Shown: positions 1 through 9,980 of the stretch, piece after piece
Layout of the letters: each line of letters begins with the position of its first letter
How positions within the stretch are numbered: position 1 is the first letter of the stretch
NCBI RefSeq assembly: GCF_044987625.1
Contig: NZ_JBJDSB010000001.1
Coordinates: forward strand, 806,001 to 870,000
DNA length: 64,000 nucleotides
DNA from: Desulfobaculum sp044987625
Lineage (GTDB): Bacteria; Desulfobacterota; Desulfovibrionia; Desulfovibrionales; Desulfovibrionaceae
Direction of reading: 5' to 3'
Position numbers and translations under genes: made by a program
The notes under the pieces: model-generated
Database searches by the model: none
Told to the model about the DNA's origin: nothing
Seen by the model: only the letters and a program-made list of their open reading frames with translations

Positions 1-6
1 AATATA

Positions 7-51
7 GCGATTGACATGTGCGACATTTCGCACTAATCGCGATATTTCGCG
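7..51. promoter_or_regulatory. Tandem palindromes upstream of the sigma-54 activator gene
   Basis: Two related inverted repeats lie directly upstream of the regulator start: TGCGACATTTCGCA (19-32) and CGCGATATTTCGCG (38-51), both of the form NGCGAYATTTCGCN, with centres about 19 bp apart. GCGATT (7-12) and AATCGC (35-40) form a further nested pair around the first. Duplicated operators of this kind suit a Fis-type HTH or another dimeric repressor, so autoregulation is plausible. The function is inference. Confidence 0.4.
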
Positions 52-73
52 TTTCATTCGTCACGGAGTCTCC

Positions 74-1600
<1,527 letters not shown>

Positions 1601-1715
1601 CAGCGCGGCCATGGCGCGCCGCAAGGCGACGCCATAGAGACGCCATGGAGATGAGAGGACACCACGCATCGTCACCGCACCCCGCAACACCCATTTGACC
1701 CAGCACGAGGACACC

Positions 1716-2306
1716 ATGTGCGACATCACCACCCGCGCCGAGCGCGCCCTTGAACGCGCCAAACGCATCATCGCCGACACGCGCATTCTGGACATCTGGC
1801 CCAGCCACGGCTGCCGCATCAATACCGTCGGCTCCGTACGCACCGGTCTCATCATGGACCACCGGGACATTGACTTTCATATCTACTCCACGCAGTTCCG
1901 CCTTGCTGACAGCTTTGCCGCCATTGCGGAGCTGGCGGAGAATCCGCGCATTACGCGCATCACCTACGACAACCTGCTCCGCACCGAGGAGCAGTGCGTG
2001 GAATGGCACGCGTGGTACCGGGACGACAGCGGCGACGACTGGCAAATCGACATGATCCACATCCTTGAGGAGTCGCCCTTTGCGGGATATTTCGAAAAGG
2101 TGGCGGACCGCATCAGCGCGCGGCTGACGCCGGAGACCAAGGCCGCCATCCTCGCCATCAAGCACGCCCTGCCTCTTGAGGAGAAGGTCCCAAGTATCAG
2201 CGTGTACCGGGCGGTGCTGGAACACGGCGTCCGCACGGAAGACGCCTTCCGCCAGTGGCTCGCGGCCAACCCGCCCCGCGGCATTGAAGAGTGGATGCCC
2301 GAGTAG
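1716..2306 (+). CDS. Putative nucleotidyltransferase-fold protein
   Basis: 196 residues. I see a polymerase-beta-type nucleotidyltransferase signature: GSVRTG (about residues 38-43) followed by HRDIDFHIY, giving the GS...DxD pattern, and a later acidic residue in WQIDMIHI that could be the third metal ligand. No substrate can be assigned; related small NTase proteins modify nucleotides, antibiotics or toxin partners. The start at ATG 1716 is supported by GAGG at 1707-1710 with a 5-nt spacer; an in-frame TTG at 1695 is less likely. The gene follows the sigma-54 activator on the same strand, 115 bp downstream. A strong hairpin lies about 280 bp further on. Confidence 0.6.
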   Translation: MCDITTRAERALERAKRIIADTRILDIWPSHGCRINTVGSVRTGLIMDHRDIDFHIYSTQFRLADSFAAIAELAENPRITRITYDNLLRTEEQCVEWHAWYRDDSGDDWQIDMIHILEESPFAGYFEKVADRISARLTPETKAAILAIKHALPLEEKVPSISVYRAVLEHGVRTEDAFRQWLAANPPRGIEEWMPE

Positions 2307-2584
2307 GCCGTCCGCGCGGGGCCGCCCGCAAGGCCCGGCATCTGGTGCAGTCCGCGGCGCCTCGCAGACCAGCGGCGGCGCGCATCCGCCACCGGCCTCG
2401 TCCTCGTCCTCAAGGTCAGGCGTTTTCACAAACTCGCAGACGCCCTGCCCCGGCCAATTCGTCCGCGCGCCCCGACGCGGCGCCGCGCTTCGTCGGCGTC
2501 CCTTCTCCCGCCCAGCCTCGCACCTGCTCCACATGCTCACCATGTACCGGGAGCACAGCCCCCAAACCACACGCCAAACAAAAA

Positions 2585-2615
2585 GGGGCCTGCGCAAAAG
2601 CGCAGGCCCCTTTTT
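2585..2615. terminator. Bidirectional rho-independent terminator
   Basis: A 10-bp perfect stem GGGGCCTGCG (2585-2594) / CGCAGGCCCC (2601-2610) with a 6-nt loop has TTTTT on the plus strand and a matching A-run on the left, so it can end both the upstream plus-strand gene and the minus-strand gene ending at 2647. The stretch 2307-2584 before it holds no gene I can support. Confidence 0.85.
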
Positions 2616-2646
2616 ATCTCGCCCAAAGAAAAATCGTGAACACAAA

Positions 2647-2976
2647 CTACTCGCAGAAGACCTCAAGCAGGCTGAACACGACGCCGCAAGCAAAAAGCTG
2701 GCTCATCAGGGCGGGTACGTTCACCACGCAGCGGCGGCCAAAGCGCCGGGGCGGAGTGCAGATAAAGGAATAATTATGGGATGCGACCTGTCCCTTACGC
2801 CGCATGACGTACGGGGGGAAGAGAACCATAAACACCACAACCGCAGCACCAAGTATGAGAACTGCTTCGTGCACCTTTTTCCTACCTGCCTTGTGTAAAG
2901 GGTTTGTTCCTAAATGCACAAGCTCCACAATAATGGCGGTCGCAAATAAAACGGCCACCGGAAGCCCGGATGCCAT
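2647..2976 (-). CDS. Small three-helix membrane protein, unknown function
   Basis: 109 residues. Hydrophobic segments at about residues 3-22, 36-58 and 85-107 suggest a three-span inner-membrane protein; the loop between spans 2 and 3 is basic (RRKG, PPRRFGRR). The start at ATG 2976 has a GGTGGAG Shine-Dalgarno-like sequence 5 nt upstream, and the gene is followed by a strong terminator, which supports it as a real transcription unit. No recognised family motif is seen. Confidence 0.6.
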   Translation of the reverse strand: MASGLPVAVLFATAIIVELVHLGTNPLHKAGRKKVHEAVLILGAAVVVFMVLFPPYVMRRKGQVASHNYSFICTPPRRFGRRCVVNVPALMSQLFACGVVFSLLEVFCE

Positions 2977-3066
2977 TCTCGCTCCACCTGCGCGGGAAAC
3001 ACTGGATTTTTGGGTCGGCTCCCTTTGAGAAATTCGTCACGAAGGCGACAGGGAGGAGCCCGGGGG

Positions 3067-3101
3067 AAAAAATACGCGCCAAGCTGAACGTGCTTGGCGC
3101 G
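3067..3101 (-). terminator. Terminator of the first tRNA-Ala gene
   Basis: Read on the minus strand, CGCGCCAAGC pairs perfectly with GCTTGGCGCG around a 7-nt loop and is followed by TATTTTTT, about 17 nt beyond the CCA end of the tRNA. Confidence 0.85.
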
Positions 3102-3117
3102 TGGATATTTTTATGAG

Positions 3118-3193
<76 letters not shown>

Positions 3194-3208
3194 ACTCGGC
3201 GGAAATGG

Positions 3209-3237
3209 AAAATGCCGAAATGGCGGCTCCTTGTCAA
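3209..3237 (-). promoter_or_regulatory. Candidate promoter of tRNA-Ala copy 1
   Basis: On the minus strand a perfect -35 TTGACA (3237-3232) is followed after 17 nt by a weak -10 CATTTT (3214-3209), placing the start a few nt before the tRNA 5' end. The second tRNA-Ala gene has the same TTGACA at a similar distance, which strengthens the call. Confidence 0.5.
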
Positions 3238-3568
3238 CAGGAAATTTTCCTCTCCGCGAATTTTTTGCAAAAGTCACCTGATTGCGATTGGTTACAAAGT
3301 CGGCCCGGGACGGCCCTTTGCCGCCCTCATCCAGCCCCGAGGCAACCAGCCCGCGGCCGGGACAGACGCCCCCACTGCGCGGGCGTTCAGGGCGCGGCAC
3401 GCTGACGTGGGCACCCTCCAGCGGCCGTGGACGACAGTGGCACGCCCTTGCTGTCCACCTCCCCCCGCCAGCGCTCACGCAGGCAGAGGCGGCAGGACTC
3501 CGCCGCGGCGCAGCAGCGCGCCAGCACCAGCCAGCGCGCTGCACAGCCTTGCGGCGCCGCCATACGCC
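3238..3568. other. Intergenic, no gene seen
   Basis: GC-rich spacer between the tRNA promoter and the csaA stop codon. Open frames here are low-complexity and run antisense to or across the tRNA; none has a convincing start or domain. Confidence 0.6.
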
Positions 3569-3922
3569 TTAGGCAAGGCGGCTGCCGTTTGGAACGTCGC
3601 GTTCTGGCACGGCCAGCACAACGGCGCCGTCCTCACGATGGAAGCCCGTCAGCAGGAATTCCGACTTCATAGGGCCAATCTGTTTCACCGGGAAATTGAC
3701 CACGCCCACCACCTGACGCCCTACCAGCTCTTCCGGCTCGTAGATGTCCGTCACGCGGGCGCTGGTCTTCAGCACGCCGATGTCGCCGCCAAAATCCGCC
3801 CACACCTTATGCGCGGGCACCCGCGCTTCGGGGAAGGCTTCCGCCCGCACCACAGTGCCGACGCGGATTTCAACCTTTTCAAAATCAGTCCATGAGAGTT
3901 CTCTGGTCGCGGTGTCCTGCAT
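3569..3922 (-). CDS. csaA: CsaA-like tRNA-binding-domain protein
   Basis: 117 residues, the usual CsaA length. It is a single OB-fold of the EMAP/tRNA-binding type: FEKVEIRVGTVVRAEAFPEA at the start of the barrel, then KVWADFG, LKTSARVTD, LVGRQVVGVVNFP and a terminal VLAVPERDVPNGSRL segment typical of the dimer-forming tail. CsaA proteins are reported to act as chaperones or RNA-binding proteins associated with protein export in Bacillus; the role here is not shown. The start at ATG 3922 has AGGAGA at good spacing. It lies 40 bp downstream of the UPF0210 gene on the same strand and could be co-transcribed with it. Confidence 0.88.
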   Translation of the reverse strand: MQDTATRELSWTDFEKVEIRVGTVVRAEAFPEARVPAHKVWADFGGDIGVLKTSARVTDIYEPEELVGRQVVGVVNFPVKQIGPMKSEFLLTGFHREDGAVVLAVPERDVPNGSRLA

Positions 3923-3962
3923 CGTCTTCTCCTGTGCGGGGCCAGCGCCGCCGCATGCGCCG

Positions 3963-5336
3963 TTAGTTCTTCATCTGGTGGATTGGGGCCGGGATGCGTC
4001 CGCCAAGGGCAATGAAGTCCTCGGAGCCCTGCATCTGCGGCACGGCCATAATCTTGGCCTCGCCAAGCAGGCCGCCCCACGACACGCTGTCGCCAACGCC
4101 CTTGCCCGGAACCGGGATAATGCGCGCGGCGGTGGTTTTGGAGTTGATCATGCCGATGGCCATCTCGTCCGCGATGATGGCGGAGATGGTGGAGGCCGGG
4201 GTATCGCCGGGGATGGGCACCATGTCGAGGCCCACAGAGCACACGCAGGTCATGGCTTCCAGCTTTTCAAGGCTCAGCTTGCCCGTGGCCGCGGCCTCGG
4301 CAATGTTGAGGTCCTCGGACACCGGAATAAACGCGCCGGACAGGCCGCCCACGTGGGAGGACGCAAACGCTCCGCCCTTTTTCACAGCGTCGTTCAGCAT
4401 GGCCAGCACGGCGGTGGAGCCGGGCGCGCCAATGGAGGACAGGCCGAGGCTCTGGAATATTTCGCCCACGCTGTCGCCCACCTGCGGGGCCGGGGCCAGC
4501 GACAGGTCCACCACGCCAAAGGGCAGGTTTAGCTTGCCCGCCACCTCGCGGCCAATGATTTCGCCAACGCGGGTGACCTTGTAGGCCGTACGCTTGATGA
4601 CCTCGGACAGTTCACCAAGGTTGAACTCCGGGTTGGCCTCGCGGGCGCGGTCAATGGCCTTGCGCACCACGCCGGGACCGGAGACGCCAACGCTCACCAC
4701 GGCGTCGGGTTCGCCAACGCCAAGGTAGGCGCCCGCCATAAACGGCACGTCCTGCGGAATATTGGCAAAGACGACCAGCTTGGCGCAGCCAATGCCGCCA
4801 CGGTCGGCGGTGCGGTCGGCAGCCTTGCGGATGGTCTCGCCCATAAGGGCCACGGCGTCCATGTTGATGCCGGTCTTTGAGGTGGCAACGTTGATGGAGG
4901 AGCACACGCGCTCGGTCACGGCAAGGGCTTCGGGCAGGGCCTCGATAAGGGCGCGGTCGCCCGAGGTCATGCCCTTGTCCACCAGCGCGCCAAAGCCGCC
5001 GAGAAAGTCCACCCCGGCGTCGCGCGCGGCTTCGTCCAGCACGCAGGCGGCGCGGACCATCTCGTCGGGGCCGAAGGCCGCGCCCACAACGCCCATGGGC
5101 GACACGCTGATGCGCTTATTCACCACGGGGATGCCGTACTTGTCGCCCACCTCGTCGCAGTAGGCGACCAGCTTTTCGGCGTGGCGGCTGATTTTGTCGC
5201 GCACCTTGGCGGCAAAGCGGTCAAAGTCGTCGCACGCGCAGTCAAAGAGACTGATGCCAAGGGTCACGGTGCGCACATCGAGATGCTCGTTGCGCAGCAT
5301 ATTGAGAGTGCTGAGCACTTCGCGGTCTGTCAGCAT
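3963..5336 (-). CDS. UPF0210 / PFL family protein
   Basis: 457 residues, close to the family's usual length of about 450. Sequence features such as NKRISVSPMGVVGAAFG, LGGFGALVDKGMTSGDRALI, CSSINVATSKTGINMDAV and a glycine-rich C-terminal half are characteristic of the PFL-like UPF0210 (DUF711) family. The biochemical function is unproven; the name comes from fold similarity to pyruvate formate-lyase and does not establish that activity. The start at ATG 5336 has AAGGAT upstream. The ACT-domain gene sits 36 bp upstream in the same direction, the usual partner of this family, so the ACT protein probably senses an amino acid for this enzyme. Confidence 0.88.
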   Translation of the reverse strand: MLTDREVLSTLNMLRNEHLDVRTVTLGISLFDCACDDFDRFAAKVRDKISRHAEKLVAYCDEVGDKYGIPVVNKRISVSPMGVVGAAFGPDEMVRAACVLDEAARDAGVDFLGGFGALVDKGMTSGDRALIEALPEALAVTERVCSSINVATSKTGINMDAVALMGETIRKAADRTADRGGIGCAKLVVFANIPQDVPFMAGAYLGVGEPDAVVSVGVSGPGVVRKAIDRAREANPEFNLGELSEVIKRTAYKVTRVGEIIGREVAGKLNLPFGVVDLSLAPAPQVGDSVGEIFQSLGLSSIGAPGSTAVLAMLNDAVKKGGAFASSHVGGLSGAFIPVSEDLNIAEAAATGKLSLEKLEAMTCVCSVGLDMVPIPGDTPASTISAIIADEMAIGMINSKTTAARIIPVPGKGVGDSVSWGGLLGEAKIMAVPQMQGSEDFIALGGRIPAPIHQMKN

Positions 5337-5372
5337 TGATTCTATCCTTGTGTAAAGATTCGGGTGCGGGGC

Positions 5373-5930
5373 CTACAGCGGCTCAACACGGTGCATGGCC
5401 TCGAAGATGTCCCTGTGCTGCAGGGTCACGCTCAGGCCAAGGCGCTCGGCCTCGGCAGCCAGCGCGGCGCGGATTTCCGCCACATCCACAGCCACGGGCA
5501 GGGCAATCTCAAAGCCAATGATCATGCGCTCCGAGTCCGCCGTGCGCGGCAGGGCCTTCAGGTTCTCGATGTTGACGCCGTACTGGGCCAGCACACCGCT
5601 GACGCCCGCGATAATGCCCTTTCGGTCCATGCCGATGAGGGTCACCACAAAGGGTTCGGCCTCCGGCGCGGGGCTGGCGGCGTCCGCGCCAAACTCGCGC
5701 AGGGTAAAGCTCATGTCATACGAGGCAAGGCCGCTTTCCAGCTTGCCGCGCACCTCATCCAGCCCCATCTCCTGCGGAAAGCTGGCGATGACAATCATCG
5801 CGAACTCCGTCTGCAGGATGGTCTGGGTGATTTCCTCAATATTCGAGTCCAGCTTGCAGAGCAGGTCCGCAAGGCTATGCAGGACGCCGGGGCAGTCGCG
5901 CCCCAGAAACGATACGACGATCTTGCGCAT
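5373..5930 (-). CDS. Double ACT-domain protein (GcvR-like)
   Basis: 185 residues made of two ACT-type ligand-binding domains: residues about 1-85 (MRKIVVSFLGRDCPGVLHSL, then NIEEITQTILQTEFAMIV) and about 93-180 (VVTLIGMDRKGIIAGVSGVL, then VNIENLKALP). Tandem ACT proteins of this shape include GcvR, which controls glycine cleavage genes; the usual partner of UPF0210 is a single-ACT protein of about 90 residues, so this one is longer than expected. It is co-oriented with and 36 bp upstream of the UPF0210 gene. The ligand is unknown. Confidence 0.8.
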   Translation of the reverse strand: MRKIVVSFLGRDCPGVLHSLADLLCKLDSNIEEITQTILQTEFAMIVIASFPQEMGLDEVRGKLESGLASYDMSFTLREFGADAASPAPEAEPFVVTLIGMDRKGIIAGVSGVLAQYGVNIENLKALPRTADSERMIIGFEIALPVAVDVAEIRAALAAEAERLGLSVTLQHRDIFEAMHRVEPL

Positions 5931-6095
5931 TGGTGTCTCCCATTTTGTCCGCTGGTCGCGGAATGTTCAGCCAAGGCATGTAAAGTCTGCGCGGTTTTGT
6001 CAAGAAAAGCGCATCATTGCGCGGCGCGCCTACTGCGCCAGCAATACATGCGAGCGCCAAGCATAAATCATTCAAAAAGCCCCGCGTACCAGCGC

Positions 6096-6683
6096 CTAAG
6101 CGCCCTCGCCCAGCGCGCGCACGGCCTCGTACCGCCAGCAGTCTATCAAATGATCATTCACCATGCCCATGGACTGCATAAAGGCGTACATCACCGTCGG
6201 TCCCACAAAGCTGAAGCCCCGGCGCTTCATGTCCTTGGACATCGCCACGGAGATGTCCGTCTGCGCTGGAACGTCCTCCATGGTGCGCCACGCGTTCTGG
6301 ATGGGGCGTCCGTCCACAAAGCCCCACAGATAGGCGTCCAGCGAGCCGAATTCCTCACGCACGGCCAGCGCGGCGCGGGCGTTGTTCACGGCGCTGCGGA
6401 TTTTCGCCTTGTTGCGGATGATGGCCGTATTCTCGGCAAGGGCGGCTTTGCGCGCATCGTCAAAGGCCGCCACCGCCGCCATGTCAAACCCGTCAAATGC
6501 GGCGCTGTAGCCCTCGCGGCGCTCCAGAATGGTCCGCCAACTCAGCCCCGCCTGCGCGCCCTCCAGAATGAGGAATTCAAACAGGCGGGCGTCGTCGTGC
6601 TCGGGCACGCCCCATTCCTCGTCGTGATAGCGCACCATCCCGTCGGTGCCACGCGCCCACGCGCAGCGCATAATGTCGCTCAT
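6096..6683 (-). CDS. tag: DNA-3-methyladenine glycosylase I
   Basis: 195 residues. It removes 3-methyladenine from alkylated DNA in base excision repair. Recognised by MRCAWARG near the N terminus, YHDEEWGVP, LILEGAQAGLSW, the central KIRSAVNNA helix and GPTVMYAFMQSMGMVNDHLI near the end. The Tag zinc ligands appear intact: Cys7, His in YHDEEWG, and the His/Cys pair in NDHLIDCW. Start at ATG 6683. The upstream gene rarD is divergent, so the two share the 6684-6810 promoter region. Confidence 0.93.
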   Translation of the reverse strand: MSDIMRCAWARGTDGMVRYHDEEWGVPEHDDARLFEFLILEGAQAGLSWRTILERREGYSAAFDGFDMAAVAAFDDARKAALAENTAIIRNKAKIRSAVNNARAALAVREEFGSLDAYLWGFVDGRPIQNAWRTMEDVPAQTDISVAMSKDMKRRGFSFVGPTVMYAFMQSMGMVNDHLIDCWRYEAVRALGEGA

Positions 6684-6810
6684 TTCTCCGCCTTTTCAGC
6701 ATGTTGTGGCCCTGCATCCGCCCTGCGGCGCATTTCTCCTTTACTTGCGGCGAACAAACGGTACCGTTGGACGCCGGTTCGCATTTCAACCACAAAGGAC
6801 TCCCCCGTCA

Positions 6811-7713
6811 ATGAAACCTGAAACGACATCGCACCTCGGCCTCGCCGCGGCGGCCTCCGCCTTTATCGCGTGGGGCCTGCTCCCCATCTACTGGAAAGCT
6901 CTCGACGCCGTTCCCGCTTCTGAAATTCTGTGCCACCGCATTGTGTGGTCCGCCCCCTTTGTCGCCATACTGCTCACGGCCTCGCGCCGCTGGAACGAAG
7001 TGCTCACCGCACTGCGCTCGCGGCGCACGGCGTGGCTGCTCACCATCTCCAGCCTACTCATTGGCGCCAACTGGTTTACCTACATCTGGGCCGTCAATTC
7101 CGCCCATGTCATTGAGGCTAGCCTTGGCTACTATATCAACCCGCTGGTCAGCATGCTCCTTGGGTTCATCTTCTTCCGCGACAGACTCTCGCGCATGCAG
7201 ACCTTTGCCATTTGCCTCGGCGTGGCGGGCGTGCTCATGGAACTGTGGGAATTTGGCCGCGTGCCGTGGATTGCCCTTGTCCTTGCGTTGAGCTTTGGCC
7301 TGTATGGCCTCGTGCGCAAGGTGGCGGTGGTGGAGGCCCTGCCCGGCCTGTTCGTGGAGACCCTTGCTCTCAGCGTCCCCGCCGTGGCCTACCTTGCCAT
7401 GCTGGAAATGCAGGGCAATGCCGCCCTTGGGCACGTGACGCTATCTACGGACGCCCTGCTGGTGGGCGCGGGCGCCATTACCTCGCTGCCGCTGGCGGCT
7501 TTTGCCTTTGGAGCGCGCCGCCTGCGCCTGACGACCATCGGCATTTTGCAATATATCGGCCCCACGGGCATGTTCCTGCTTGGCGTCTTTCTGTACGGCG
7601 AGCCCTTCAGCATGTCGCGCCTGTGGACCTTTGCCTTTATCTGGACGGGCGTTATCGTCTACACCGTGGACAGCCTGCTGCGCTACCGCACCGAGCACGG
7701 CCACCGCGTATAG
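6811..7713 (+). CDS. rarD: RarD-type EamA (DMT superfamily) permease
   Basis: 300 residues with about ten hydrophobic spans, the length and layout of RarD. Diagnostic stretches are FIAWGLLPIYWKAL near the N terminus, LLIGANWFTYIWAVN, ASLGYYINPLVSMLLGFIFF and TTIGILQYIGPTGMFLLGV near the C terminus. RarD is an inner-membrane transporter of uncertain substrate. ATG 6811 was chosen because the preceding in-frame sequence is hydrophilic and antisense to tag; AAAGGA lies about 11 nt upstream, a slightly long spacing. Confidence 0.9.
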   Translation: MKPETTSHLGLAAAASAFIAWGLLPIYWKALDAVPASEILCHRIVWSAPFVAILLTASRRWNEVLTALRSRRTAWLLTISSLLIGANWFTYIWAVNSAHVIEASLGYYINPLVSMLLGFIFFRDRLSRMQTFAICLGVAGVLMELWEFGRVPWIALVLALSFGLYGLVRKVAVVEALPGLFVETLALSVPAVAYLAMLEMQGNAALGHVTLSTDALLVGAGAITSLPLAAFAFGARRLRLTTIGILQYIGPTGMFLLGVFLYGEPFSMSRLWTFAFIWTGVIVYTVDSLLRYRTEHGHRV

Positions 7714-7846
7714 CCCTCTGCCCAGTCAGCTTTTTTGCGGCGCGCTCTCCCCCCGGATGACGCGCCGCGCTGTTTTGGGCGCGGGCCTCTTTTCTCCGCC
7801 ACGCGGACAGGCTATTGTGCGGCATCACCACCGCATGGGAGGACAC

Positions 7847-8368
7847 ATGGCCCACTACTGCACCAGCATACTCGACGAGCACGAGCCCTTCCCGCCCCTC
7901 ACCATTTCCCTGACGGACGAGCGGTTACGCTCCATCCCCACGGACCTTGGTCCGGGATATGGCATCCTGTTGCTGTACCGGGGGCGCTGGTGCCCGCACT
8001 GCCGCCGCCAATTGGTGGACTTTCAGCAACACGCCGAGGCCCTGCGTGGGCGCGGCGTCGCCGTCCTTGCCGCCTCTACGGATACCCGCGAGGACGCCAT
8101 AGCCTTTGCGCAGGAAACAGGCTTCAGCTTTCCCGTGGGCTATGGGCTCAGTGCCCGCTCCGTCGCCCGCGCCACCGGGTGTTTTTTCGACGCGCACAGC
8201 GGCTCGCTGCATCCGGCGGGCTTCATCCTTACCCCACGCGGCGAGGTGGCCCTTGCGGCCTACTCCACGGGCGACATTGGCCGCCTTGGGGCTGCGGACT
8301 GCCTGCTGTGCATCAACACGTGGCGCGAAAACGGCCCCCGCACGCCCATCACGCCTCCCGCGCCGTAG
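7847..8368 (+). CDS. Peroxiredoxin / thioredoxin-like protein
   Basis: 173 residues with a thioredoxin-like fold of the AhpC/TSA type. YGILLLYRGRWCPHCRRQL carries a CPHC motif (about residues 47-50), where typical 2-Cys peroxiredoxins have a TxxC site, followed by VAVLAASTDTREDAIAFAQE and a late PAGFILTPRGEVALAAYS strand. It may act as a peroxidase or thiol oxidoreductase. No signal peptide is visible, so it is probably cytoplasmic. Start ATG 7847 is preceded by GGGAGG with a 4-nt spacer. Two further cysteines lie near the C terminus (DCLLC). Confidence 0.75.
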   Translation: MAHYCTSILDEHEPFPPLTISLTDERLRSIPTDLGPGYGILLLYRGRWCPHCRRQLVDFQQHAEALRGRGVAVLAASTDTREDAIAFAQETGFSFPVGYGLSARSVARATGCFFDAHSGSLHPAGFILTPRGEVALAAYSTGDIGRLGAADCLLCINTWRENGPRTPITPPAP

Positions 8369-8390
8369 CCGCCCCCAACCCTACAGCGCA

Positions 8391-8424
8391 AAAAAACCGG
8401 GAAGCGCATTCGCACTCCCCGGTT
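8391..8424 (-). terminator. Terminator of the ferredoxin-nitroreductase gene
   Basis: On the minus strand an imperfect GC-rich stem (AACCGGGGAGTGC against GCGCTTCCCGGTT) is followed by a run of Ts, just beyond the stop at 8446. Confidence 0.75.
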
Positions 8425-8445
8425 CCTTCTCAGTCGTAGAATATC

Positions 8446-9291
8446 CTACTCGCCGTCAATCCACTGCACATCCGGCGCCATACGCGGCGGAATGGCGCCA
8501 AAGCGGCGCTCCGGGTGCCCCAGCATGAGGACGGCGTGGACCACACACTCCTCAGGAACGCCCAAATACTGCCGCAGGGGCGCATGGCCGTTGATGGCGT
8601 GGGTGACATACCCGGCCCAGCATGCGCCAAGGCCTGCGGCATGGGCGGCAAGCTCCATGTGCGCGGCGGCCACGACGGCGTCCTCGCCGGGGGTTGCGCC
8701 CTCGCGCGGGGCGTAGGCAATGGCCAGCGCCGGAGCGTTGCGGCAAATAAGGTCGCTGCCCGCACGGCAGGCGCGGACCACACCGCGCAGATGAAGCTGT
8801 TGCACCAGAGGGTGCTTTTCGTCCACCTTTTCCTGCATCCAGTCGGCGGCGTGGGCCACCACGCGCTGCACGGCCTCCGGCGTCGCCACCATGGACCATT
8901 TGACGCGGCGTTCATTATGGCCGGAGGGCGCATAGGCCGTCAGGTCCACAAGGCGCTCCAGCATATCCCGCTCCACGGCCTGCTCCGTAAAGGCGCGCAC
9001 CGAACGGCGCGACTGCATCAGCGCCTCGGCCGCGTCAAGGCCGGGCAGGTCCTTGCGGCGAAAGCGCGTTGCCTCGCGGCCTTCAAAGGCCGTCAGCGTT
9101 ACCGCGCCCGTGGGGCAAATAGCCATACAGTGGCCACAGTGAAAGCACCGCTCCGCGCGGCGCGGATGCGGCCCAACCTCTCCCGTCGTCTTCTTATGGA
9201 CAATCACGCCAAGGGGACAGTCCGCGGCGCACAGGCCACAGGCCACACACTTCTCGGCATCTATCGCTATGGGTGTCTTTGATACTTGCAT
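8446..9291 (-). CDS. Ferredoxin-nitroreductase fusion protein
   Basis: 281 residues. The N terminus has two [4Fe-4S] clusters, CVACGLCAADCP (about residues 15-26) and CFHCGHCMAICP (about 48-59), and residues about 85-281 form an FMN-binding nitroreductase fold (SRRSVRAFTEQAV, YAPSGHN, GLGACWAGYV, VLMLGHPERRF). Such fusions in anaerobes reduce nitro compounds or quinone-like substrates using electrons relayed through the built-in clusters; the true substrate is unknown. Start ATG 9291 is preferred over a GTG at 9297 on spacing from AGGT. It converges on the peroxiredoxin gene. Confidence 0.88.
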   Translation of the reverse strand: MQVSKTPIAIDAEKCVACGLCAADCPLGVIVHKKTTGEVGPHPRRAERCFHCGHCMAICPTGAVTLTAFEGREATRFRRKDLPGLDAAEALMQSRRSVRAFTEQAVERDMLERLVDLTAYAPSGHNERRVKWSMVATPEAVQRVVAHAADWMQEKVDEKHPLVQQLHLRGVVRACRAGSDLICRNAPALAIAYAPREGATPGEDAVVAAAHMELAAHAAGLGACWAGYVTHAINGHAPLRQYLGVPEECVVHAVLMLGHPERRFGAIPPRMAPDVQWIDGE

Positions 9292-9543
9292 ACGCACCTA
9301 CTTAGTCGTTTTTCACCAAAGCGCAAGTCCGGCGCTAATGGCCCGTCAGCTTTGGATTTTTGCAAATTCGCCGCAGTAGCATACGCATTTCGGGGGCAAT
9401 ACGCCACCCTTGGCCGCCATGCAGACGGGCACTCCACACCGCAGCCACAACCTGCTACCATGGCAACCTGCGCCGCCTGCACGCCGCGTGTGGCGCCACT
9501 CCGGGCCGCCGCGCCCCGCACCTTCAACCCACACGACACAGCT

Positions 9544-9906
9544 ATGCCAAACAGAAACGACTCCGGCCTGCCCAACCTGGAATTTCAAATGCTGATGCTC
9601 ATTCTGGCGGAAAAGCGCACCGCACATACCACCCTGCGCTCAGGGGTCTCCCTGTGCGCCTTTCAGCTCGCTATCCTGTCCTTTCTGGTGGCAACATCGC
9701 CCTACTACGACGTGGCCTCCAACGTCATCCTGCTCAGCCTTATCGGCGTCATGTGCACAGGCCTCATTGGCCTGGGGCTGTACCTTATGCGCCGGGGCTG
9801 GGTGCGCATCCTCTTCCACGACAAACAGATGTCCAAAATTCTGGAGCGCAACCCCATGCTGGCGGAACTCTTCTACCATAAGTCGCGCATGGAAAAGCTG
9901 GGCTAG
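9544..9906 (+). CDS. Small two-helix membrane protein
   Basis: 120 residues with two hydrophobic spans (about residues 37-58 and 64-84), a soluble N terminus containing MLMLILAEKRTAHTTLRSG and a basic amphipathic C-terminal tail. The layout resembles DUF202/YidH-like proteins, but I cannot confirm the family. No clear Shine-Dalgarno precedes ATG 9544; upstream in-frame sequence is low-complexity, so this start is the most sensible. It ends just before a strong hairpin. Confidence 0.6.
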   Translation: MPNRNDSGLPNLEFQMLMLILAEKRTAHTTLRSGVSLCAFQLAILSFLVATSPYYDVASNVILLSLIGVMCTGLIGLGLYLMRRGWVRILFHDKQMSKILERNPMLAELFYHKSRMEKLG

Positions 9907-9910
9907 CACG

Positions 9911-9947
9911 CAAAAGCGCCCGCGCGAACGGTGTTCGCGCGGGCGCT
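9911..9947 (-). terminator. Terminator between convergent genes
   Basis: A 15-bp GC-rich perfect stem AGCGCCCGCGCGAAC / GTTCGCGCGGGCGCT around a 3-nt loop. The T-run is on the minus strand (TTTTGCG), so it mainly ends aas, although it could also stop the plus-strand membrane-protein gene. Confidence 0.75.
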
Positions 9948-9980
9948 GTCATATCTGCTTCACCGGCGCTGGATGCGCCG

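Noticed and set aside
3431..3446. Sigma-54 promoter-like TGGCAC...TTGCT
   Set aside because: The GG-GC spacing is one base too short for an RpoN promoter, and no plus-strand gene follows.
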